Shown here in pieces: positions 5,775 through 11,671 of a stretch of 11,671 bases of DNA. The translations under genes were made by a program, and so were the position numbers. Location: positions 1 through 11,671 of the forward strand of contig JAUSKE010000166.1 of the NCBI GenBank assembly GCA_030649435.1, in the 5' to 3' direction. Origin of the DNA: Deltaproteobacteria bacterium (GTDB lineage: Bacteria; UBA10199; JACPAL01; JACOUP01). The notes beneath the pieces were generated by a model. That model saw nothing but the letters and a program-made list of their open reading frames with translations, was not told where the DNA came from and searched no databases. The number at the start of each line of letters is the position of its first letter. The stretch's first letter is position 1.

Positions 5775-8524
5775 TAAAGAAGCTTAGGATCTCTTTCCGC
5801 TCTTTCGAGTAATGATCTTTCTGCCTCTGATTTAACCTCTTCGGGTCTTCGGCCTTCAGGAAGGTTTTCGGCAACCAGTGGTAATTCTGTCTCTGGTAGC
5901 AGTTCACCATCAGCCTGCCGACGAGAACGATCAGTTCGATCAGCCCCTCTGTAACTAATACCGCCTCCGCTCGCCTTTGGATGACCACGCAGTTTTCGTC
6001 TGTTGACCGTTTCATCAACCACCGCACGGCTTATTGTCTGGCCAACCGGGTCAAAGGTGAGAAGGGTCCCATGGTCAAGGTCGACACCATCCCGAGCGAA
6101 GATGTATCCTTTCAAAGCGGTGTATAGTTCCCAAGAAAGAGAGGTATATGGAAACCAATCCATCAAACCGTTAAAATCCTCCGCTGTTCCCTCGTGGAGT
6201 GCCTGAAAGACATCGGGGAGTGTCTCTGCCACGGCAAGTGCGGCCCCTGCCCCCAATCGATTACGGGTCTCTTCATACCAGCCACTGAGCCAATCGCCAA
6301 TCTTGGCATCGACCGATTCCCCATCCTCCGTTAACCGGCGGAGCGTCTCGGTGTAACGCACCGACTCTTGATCGGCATCGACAGCAACGGCAAAGGGAGA
6401 AGCTAAAATCTTTTGGTCCGACTCAGCCCAAGGGACAACCATGCCAAAGGCCTCCGAATCCTCCGCCATCCATTCGACAAACGGTGCGTCTGCCAAGAGG
6501 CCATCCAAAGCGGCACGACGACTGGTTTCGTTCCCCATCTCCCGATGGACCGCCCTTCGATCCTGAACGCCACTCTTGCGGGTCATCCGCCACTCCAGAA
6601 CGGTTGCCGCGAGAAGGATCCTCGCCTGATCGCTCAAACGATTCTGGGGGAGATTTCTCAAAAAGAGAAGTTGCGCCCGAACCATTGCCGTCCGGCCGAT
6701 GATCAATCTTTGATCCTCCGCCGAAAGTTCTGCCGGCGGGGCCGCTTCGTGAGCGGCAAGGGTCAACAGCTTCCCTGATTCGGGGCTTTCTACTCTTTCA
6801 GCCCTTTCACTCTCTGGAAGGTTCATCACAAGGAGTCGTCCACGATTCGGAAGCTCATGCAGTTGCCAGGCGGCCGCTTCAAGAGAATGAACCATTGGCG
6901 GGTGACCAATTTCACCGAGCAGTTCCTGGTATCCCTCCCGCGTCATCCCACTCTTGTCGTATTGATAACGAAAAACATCAGCAATATTGATCGCCACATC
7001 GAGGGCGGCATTCACCCCCAACCGGTAACGGGCCTCGGTATACCAGTCGCCAAACCAGGCACGGACCTGTTCTTCGCGTCCCGGTATAAGGGTTGCCAGT
7101 TCTTGAGCCGTCCTTGCCAAAACTGATTCTTCATTATCGTCATCGACTTCGGGATCGGCAAAGGGACTCTCAGCCAGCTGACCTGGCCGACGAGGGGCCC
7201 AAGGGACGGCCCTGTAGAATATTGTTACCTCAATAGAGCGTTTCAAATCTCTTTGATCATTCAAAGAAGCGACAGCCAAAACGAGCGGGCGGTCATCAAT
7301 CAAGGCATCGACCAATGTTGCAAACTGACCAACCTTCGCCTTTTCTGCCACCTCCGCCGTCAGCAAATCAATATCGGCAGGTTCATGACGGATATCCCTC
7401 GCGGTAATCATTAGCTGAACCACGGTCTGTTGGTTCGTCGTGGTCGGTGAAAAACGGATGTCGTGAAGATGGGCGAGGAGCATCCGGCCGCGGGTCACCG
7501 TCAACTCCTCCGGATCGACCGGCTCAATCACCGCATCAACGATCGAAAGGAGCTCCCCTTCTTGGCCCACGGGAGCCGATGGGGTTGTTGCCCTGGCAAA
7601 AGCGGGGTGTCGATCGAGATCATAAACAGGCGCCCCCTCTTCACCGAGAGAGGGGTTGAACTTCAGGGCATAGAGTTGTGCCGATGCCCTTTCGAGAATC
7701 TGCACAAGTGGCAGGTAGGGTCGGATCTCGTCGGCAAGGCGACCATTCGCCTCAGGCTCACTGGCAAAGTTTGAAACGAGGTAATGATCCGGCAGCCTTC
7801 TCGCGATGGCCATCGCCACCGCGCTTCCAAACTTTTGAACGAGCCCGTGCAACCACCGACCGACAAACTCTTCGACCCGTTGGTCGCTCTCGGTCACCCC
7901 TTCAGAACGATTCCCCGTGAACTCGGCCACCAGTTCACGCCGGACCTGTTCGATTTCTAATCTGGAAACCGCTGTTGCCGCAAAAGGGGAATCCAAAATC
8001 GCCCCAGCCGAAAGAGACTCAGCCCAGGGGACAACGGAGAGAAACAACTGGTCGTTCGACGCAACGGTATGAATCCTGTCTCTATCTCTTAAAACCTCAT
8101 TAACAAAACGACCGAAGCCGGCAGATCCAGCGGCCTCGACCTCTTTTCGAACCGCCACAAAGCCATCAACGTTGGATGGTTCAATCTCACGACTCTGGGC
8201 CAGGAGTGTTGCGACAAGACGGATATTTTCAGGACTGAAGATGCCTCGAAGACTCTCAAGATGGGCCCGGACCATTAACTCCCTCGCCCGAACCAACCGA
8301 CGGGATCGTTCCACAATGAAAACCACCGAGCCTCCACGATCGACACGACCTTTGGTCGTCGATTGAAGAAGGCCCTGAGGATCCGGTCCCAGAACGTAAG
8401 AACTCCCCCCTGAACTATTTTCGTCAGAAACGGGAGAGACTGCCGATTCCGCTGCGGAAAAATCCACCACCAAAAGAGGGGCTGACGGACCGGAACCCAA
8501 ACTGACTTCATCATCGTATGACAT
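5771..8524 (-). CDS. 917-residue protein of unknown function with three tandem diverged modules
   Basis: I do not recognise a family. The protein has no evident signal peptide or membrane span and looks cytoplasmic. A low-complexity Ser/Gly/Pro/Asp-rich head (1-65) is followed by three copies of a mainly helical module, at roughly 76-305, 343-570 and 606-828. Shared landmarks are PWAES/PWAP/PWAES (166, 441, 698), SPFA 11-13 residues later (179, 453, 709), a W-containing segment (GRWLHGL, WFGDWYTEARYRLG, DWLSGWYEETRNRLG), and a G-rich helix ending LPDHY, IADVF or LPDVF (about 232-248, 502-518, 757-773). Copies 2 and 3 look closest. The C-terminus (829-917) is charged and probably disordered, with GGGISYR at 853-859; the same string occurs in the neighbouring 810-residue protein. 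No catalytic motif is visible. Start ATG 8524 lacks a clear ribosome binding site. The stop overlaps the thiolase stop. A long open frame and repeat conservation support a real gene. Confidence 0.87.
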   Translation of the reverse strand: MSYDDEVSLGSGPSAPLLVVDFSAAESAVSPVSDENSSGGSSYVLGPDPQGLLQSTTKGRVDRGGSVVFIVERSRRLVRARELMVRAHLESLRGIFSPENIRLVATLLAQSREIEPSNVDGFVAVRKEVEAAGSAGFGRFVNEVLRDRDRIHTVASNDQLFLSVVPWAESLSAGAILDSPFAATAVSRLEIEQVRRELVAEFTGNRSEGVTESDQRVEEFVGRWLHGLVQKFGSAVAMAIARRLPDHYLVSNFASEPEANGRLADEIRPYLPLVQILERASAQLYALKFNPSLGEEGAPVYDLDRHPAFARATTPSAPVGQEGELLSIVDAVIEPVDPEELTVTRGRMLLAHLHDIRFSPTTTNQQTVVQLMITARDIRHEPADIDLLTAEVAEKAKVGQFATLVDALIDDRPLVLAVASLNDQRDLKRSIEVTIFYRAVPWAPRRPGQLAESPFADPEVDDDNEESVLARTAQELATLIPGREEQVRAWFGDWYTEARYRLGVNAALDVAINIADVFRYQYDKSGMTREGYQELLGEIGHPPMVHSLEAAAWQLHELPNRGRLLVMNLPESERAERVESPESGKLLTLAAHEAAPPAELSAEDQRLIIGRTAMVRAQLLFLRNLPQNRLSDQARILLAATVLEWRMTRKSGVQDRRAVHREMGNETSRRAALDGLLADAPFVEWMAEDSEAFGMVVPWAESDQKILASPFAVAVDADQESVRYTETLRRLTEDGESVDAKIGDWLSGWYEETRNRLGAGAALAVAETLPDVFQALHEGTAEDFNGLMDWFPYTSLSWELYTALKGYIFARDGVDLDHGTLLTFDPVGQTISRAVVDETVNRRKLRGHPKASGGGISYRGADRTDRSRRQADGELLPETELPLVAENLPEGRRPEEVKSEAERSLLERAERDPKLLY

Positions 8525-8533
8525 AAAAGTTCA

Positions 8534-8610
8534 TTAACTTATCGCTAGTTAAGCAATATAGTTTCGAAAATAATGACGCAAAGTTAACAAAATAGTTGTT
8601 TAAATTAACT
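8534..8610. promoter_or_regulatory. Four AGTTAA/TTAACT half-sites around the promoter
   Basis: TTAACT (8534-8539) and AGTTAA (8547-8552) form one inverted pair over the predicted transcription start. AGTTAA (8582-8587) and TTAACT (8605-8610) form a second pair, with opposite arrangement, over and upstream of the -35. The gap 8525-8624 is strongly AT-rich, so chance matches are possible. The symmetry suggests a binding site for a dimeric regulator. No hairpin with a U-run was seen after the 810-residue gene. Confidence 0.3.
8555..8582 (-). promoter_or_regulatory. Candidate promoter of the 917-residue gene
   Basis: On the minus strand TTTGCG (8582-8577), a 16-base spacer and TATATT (8560-8555). 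Transcription would start near 8548, about 24 bases before the ATG at 8524. The -10 is good and the -35 weak. TTAACT/AGTTAA half-sites flank it on both sides (separate entry). Confidence 0.35.
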
Positions 8611-8624
8611 AATAAAAACAAGGA

Positions 8625-11057
8625 CTACGGGAGATATCTTGTTGGCCTTGACTCGCCGTCGGTCAAAACGGGAGATCCTCTTGTTTCAAGCACTGGAAAA
8701 ACTTCGAGTGCTCCAGTAGCAAGGGATGGAACAATCGCTTGGACATCCGAACCAGCAAGAAGGGTTCCGTCATCATTTGAACCACCCACCGGAGGCTCGA
8801 CAGAACTGCGATAAGAAATCCCGCCGCCACCCGCTCCTCCCGAACGAGGGGGGGTCAAAGGGGGAAGCAGATCGTCCCACGTCAGGCGAACCCCATGGGT
8901 GAGGACTCGATCGACAACCGCCTCAGAAGTCGAACCGGCGACGACGGTCTCCTCTCGAACCGGTCCAATCCTTTCCAACCACTCTCTCGGGATGAGACCT
9001 TCACGAGCGGCCTGATAGAGGGCGGCCAAACGGTGGTGCCCGTCAATTACCAACCGCTTCCCTGAGGGGAGTCTCAGCACTGTAACCGCGCCACCAGCAC
9101 CGGCAAGAAACTCTCCTATCACCTTTTCAGGATCGCTAACCCCTTCTTCGGTGATGATTCTCCTGATCTCGTCTATTTTTGCGGCAAGGATCCCGGCACG
9201 TCTCTCTCTGTCCGGATGAAAATCGGCGAGGGAGTGGAGCGGCGTGAGCTGATCCAAAGAAACGACCACCGGATAGACCGAATAGACCGAGGTTTCTATG
9301 AGTGATTGAACCATCCGGAACCGCGCTATTTGGTGGGCATAGGAAGGACGACTATAGCGGGGCAAATCAAAATCAGGGCTTGAGGTAAGCGCCGCAGACG
9401 GCTCCGAAGAGAGACTCGTCTCTGTCACGGCGTTGGCCTCGTCCGGACTGACCAATCGTAAAACCTGCCAGGACTGGTAGGCAACAACCGGATCGGGATC
9501 GGCCAGTCCGGTAAAAAGCAGATCCTTGACCGCTTCGCCATTGGGACCATTAGAGGTCAATAGGGAGTGACGAATCATCGCCCCCAGCAAACGAAAAATA
9601 TAGTCCTTCATCGCCGGATCAGGATCGCTTTTCAAAACATCGGCGACATGGGCCAAGATGAGCGGTATGAACTGAGCCCTCTCCGTTTCATCCAGATCGG
9701 CCAGACCTCCGGCCGTATCCTCAATAGAGGGGGTCGCGAAATAGGAGGCAAGACTCCTCTCCGTAGAAAAAAAATGCTCTTCAAACCGGAGCTGACCGAC
9801 AACATCCATCGCCTCCTCGGAGTAATAGCGATCATCATCCCGAACCGCACGCAAAAATCGCTCAAGGACTGGGTGGTCTACCGGCAGATGCCGCCATCGG
9901 ATGTAACGATGCAGTTCTTCAAAACCGTTCCGAAGGACAAGGAGTTCTTCGAAGAGGCGATCGTCGCTGATCCCACCGGAACCAGCTGCCGGAGGCGGAG
10001 CGGCATCCCGTTCCACCTGCCCTAACTCATAGAGCGCCTCCTCCGCTTCGATGTCGGTCGGCAGGCCTTCGACGCGGATTCCCGACAAAAGCCACTCCGG
10101 GATCTCCCTTTTCGCTCCTAATACCCTAAAAAAAAGAGACCTCCCCTCAGTAAGACTCCCTCCATCCAAACCAAAGTCATAGAGCGGTCTCAAATAAGGG
10201 GGGACCCATCTGAGAACCAGTCGGGTATAATTATCCTTTTCCGCATCACTAAGCGTTGTTTTGTTTGTTAAGAGCTCACGGGCTTGTCTGAAATTAAGCG
10301 GTTTGACATGAAAAGTGACATTGACAATCGGCATATCGTCCGTCTGGATCCAACCGACCAATTCAGCCTGTCTCTCCGGTGTGAAATAACCACCAGCCCC
10401 GACGAGGATAATCTTCCCCCCGCGCCCGACATAATCCCTCGCCAACTGAGCCACAGTTGTGAGCTGAGCCCAATCATCCTCCTTAACCACAGCCTCGTCG
10501 AAGATGAGCACGGAGGGAGCTGTCGGCCAACCTCCCGCCGGAATCCCCTCACTTCTTATTTTTCTAACAACCTCTTTTAACTTCTGCACAGTCACAGACT
10601 CCCCCCTCGACTCCAAGGTTTCTTTCAACAGATCTCTGACGCTGGTTGATTTACCACCACCGGGGTAACCGACAATTGCGACGACCGAGGCCCCGGCATC
10701 AAAGGCAGCAAGGACCTGGTCGACTTCGGAACTCCTGTATCTCGCCAGGCTAATCGATGGATCGTCGGCCGGCACAAAAGACAATTCGTGAGGGTCGTTC
10801 ACTTGAAAAGAATAACGGACCCCTGATGGTAATTGAAATTGGTAACGGGGCGTTTCACCATCCGTGCCGGAACTGACACTAACACCGCCAGCAACAAGTC
10901 GGCTTAATGCCTCATCGGGCCTCGAGGAGTCTACTGTTGCTGCTAAAGCATCTGCTTCTGCAGGAGAAAATGGTTCTGCGCACTCCTCTGCCGGTGGCTC
11001 ACTCGAAGAAGCGGGAGGTACGGGCAAACTAGATGGTATGCGTGGTGTGTCAGCCAT
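8625..11057 (-). CDS. 810-residue P-loop ATPase with HEAT-like region and ParB/sulfiredoxin-like domain
   Basis: No family name can be given for the whole protein; its parts are readable. Residues 1-68 are Pro/Ser/Glu-rich and likely disordered. A P-loop NTPase follows: Walker A GYPGGGKST (130-138), Walker B SVLIFDEA (182-189; Asp187, Glu188), a sensor-like strand KIILVGAGG (215-223) and VKPLNFRQARELL (251-263), as in AAA+/STAND ATPases. A linker contains GSGGIS (359-364). Residues about 365-540 are helical, with HEAT-like SDPDPAMKDYIFRLLGAM and ADPDPVVAYQSWQVL. Residues about 593-685 look like a ParB/sulfiredoxin fold: VYPVVVSLDQLTPL, then GKRLVIDGHHRLAAL with IDGHHR at 671-676, as in ParB-like nuclease and free-serine-kinase relatives that bind nucleotides. 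The tail (730-810) is low complexity with GGGISYR at 744-750. The ATG at 11057 has AGGGG only one base away, a poor spacing. It lies just beyond the rRNA terminator, in the same direction. Confidence 0.9.
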   Translation of the reverse strand: MADTPRIPSSLPVPPASSSEPPAEECAEPFSPAEADALAATVDSSRPDEALSRLVAGGVSVSSGTDGETPRYQFQLPSGVRYSFQVNDPHELSFVPADDPSISLARYRSSEVDQVLAAFDAGASVVAIVGYPGGGKSTSVRDLLKETLESRGESVTVQKLKEVVRKIRSEGIPAGGWPTAPSVLIFDEAVVKEDDWAQLTTVAQLARDYVGRGGKIILVGAGGYFTPERQAELVGWIQTDDMPIVNVTFHVKPLNFRQARELLTNKTTLSDAEKDNYTRLVLRWVPPYLRPLYDFGLDGGSLTEGRSLFFRVLGAKREIPEWLLSGIRVEGLPTDIEAEEALYELGQVERDAAPPPAAGSGGISDDRLFEELLVLRNGFEELHRYIRWRHLPVDHPVLERFLRAVRDDDRYYSEEAMDVVGQLRFEEHFFSTERSLASYFATPSIEDTAGGLADLDETERAQFIPLILAHVADVLKSDPDPAMKDYIFRLLGAMIRHSLLTSNGPNGEAVKDLLFTGLADPDPVVAYQSWQVLRLVSPDEANAVTETSLSSEPSAALTSSPDFDLPRYSRPSYAHQIARFRMVQSLIETSVYSVYPVVVSLDQLTPLHSLADFHPDRERRAGILAAKIDEIRRIITEEGVSDPEKVIGEFLAGAGGAVTVLRLPSGKRLVIDGHHRLAALYQAAREGLIPREWLERIGPVREETVVAGSTSEAVVDRVLTHGVRLTWDDLLPPLTPPRSGGAGGGGISYRSSVEPPVGGSNDDGTLLAGSDVQAIVPSLATGALEVFPVLETRGSPVLTDGESRPTRYLP

Positions 11058-11119
11058 TCCCCTAAATGATCGACTGAAAATTGGGAATGTTGCTAGGAAA
11101 TCGAGGCCTTACACTGCAC

Positions 11120-11158
11120 AAAAAAAGAACCCCGCTCACGAATTCGTGAACGGGGTTC
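11120..11158 (-). terminator. Intrinsic terminator of the rRNA operon
   Basis: On the minus strand a 16-base stem (11158-11143 with 11142-11127) is fully paired apart from one G-U wobble. It is followed directly by seven Ts (11126-11120). It begins 9 bases after the 5S 3' end, as expected for the end of a 23S-5S operon. The stem is nearly a perfect 32-base palindrome, but the A-run lies on one side only, so it acts in the leftward direction. Confidence 0.93.
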
Positions 11159-11166
11159 AAATTTAA

Positions 11167-11282
11167 TCTGGCAGCGTCCTACTCTCCCTAAGGTTAAAAC
11201 CTTGAGTACCATCGGCCCTGAGGAGCTTAACTTCCGGGTTCGAAATGGGACCGGGTGTGACCTCCTCGGTATGGCCACCAGA
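11167..11282 (-). rRNA. rrf: 5S ribosomal RNA
   Basis: About 116 nt read leftward. The 5' end TCTGGTGGC and 3' end GCTGCCAGA pair to form helix I. Internal hallmarks are present: CCCATTTCGAACCCGGAAG (loop B/C region, usual form CCxxxCCGAACTCAGAAG), GCCGATGGTACT, and GAGAGTAGGACGCTGCC at the 3' end. 5S is a component of the large ribosomal subunit. The exact ends are set by helix I and may be off by one or two bases. Confidence 0.96.
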
Positions 11283-11343
11283 AGATTGAAATATTTGGAG
11301 AACGATCAAAGTCAAAGAACGATCATCATAACATTATAAAAAT
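11283..11343 (-). other. 23S-5S spacer with a direct repeat and boxA-like sequence
   Basis: The 61-base spacer holds no tRNA. AGAACGATCA occurs twice (11299-11308 and 11316-11325, 17 bases apart). Read on the minus strand the second copy runs into CGTTCTTTGAC (11321-11311), which resembles the boxA antitermination element of rRNA operons. It may also be part of the processing stem region. The boxA reading is by eye only. Confidence 0.4.

Positions 11344-11671
<328 letters not shown>

Noticed and set aside
6413..6778. 121-codon open frame on the plus strand opposite the 917-residue gene
   Set aside because: It is antisense to the third module, whose landmarks are conserved among three copies in the minus frame. 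That conservation supports the minus frame only.
9567..10025. 152-codon open frame on the plus strand opposite the 810-residue gene
   Set aside because: It is antisense to the HEAT-like part of a long coding gene, with no family motif and no promoter or ribosome binding site seen.
11283..11343. tRNA gene between 23S and 5S
   Set aside because: The spacer is only 61 bases, with no T-loop GTTCRA motif or acceptor-stem pairing.

Overview
The window looks like bacterial chromosome of middling G+C with tightly packed genes. It carries housekeeping genes (miaA, mutL, a plsB-type acyltransferase, a thiolase), the 23S-5S end of an rRNA operon, and two large proteins that I cannot assign to a known family. 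The PlsB-type acyltransferase, the endonuclease-type MutL and the mutL-miaA pair fit a Gram-negative, perhaps deltaproteobacteria-like or candidate-phylum lineage. I cannot name the organism; the 23S fragment at the right edge would place it.

Layout, left to right. 1-656 (-): N-terminal two thirds of miaA, cut by the window edge. 656-2425 (-): mutL, whose stop shares one base with the miaA start. 2426-2506: divergent promoter region with a good leftward promoter and a small palindrome. 2507-4471 (+): glycerol-3-phosphate acyltransferase. 4472-4622: noncoding gap with three perfect DnaA-box sequences (two in a head-to-head dyad) and two further hairpins. 4623-5774 (+): thiolase. 5771-8524 (-): 917-residue protein made of three diverged copies of one module. 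8525-8624: AT-rich gap with a candidate promoter and four AGTTAA/TTAACT half-sites. 8625-11057 (-): 810-residue protein with a P-loop ATPase, a helical HEAT-like region and a ParB/sulfiredoxin-like IDGHHR domain. 11120-11158: strong terminator ending the rRNA operon. 11167-11282 (-): 5S rRNA. 11344-11671 (-): 3' end of 23S rRNA.

How the parts relate. miaA and mutL form a translationally coupled pair (tRNA modification and mismatch repair) seen in many bacteria. The acyltransferase starts glycerophospholipid synthesis and the thiolase makes or breaks 3-ketoacyl-CoA, so both touch acyl metabolism, but a 151-base gap full of signals separates them. The two large leftward genes lie downstream of the rRNA operon. 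They share low-complexity termini and a GGGISYR heptapeptide near the C-terminus, which suggests a common origin or shared process. Their function is unknown, and they are the best candidates here for an undescribed system.

The most interesting points are the 810-residue ATPase-HEAT-ParB/Srx architecture, the triplicated 917-residue protein, the GGGISYR link between them, the DnaA-box dyad, and a twin-hairpin repeat inserted in frame in the mutL linker.
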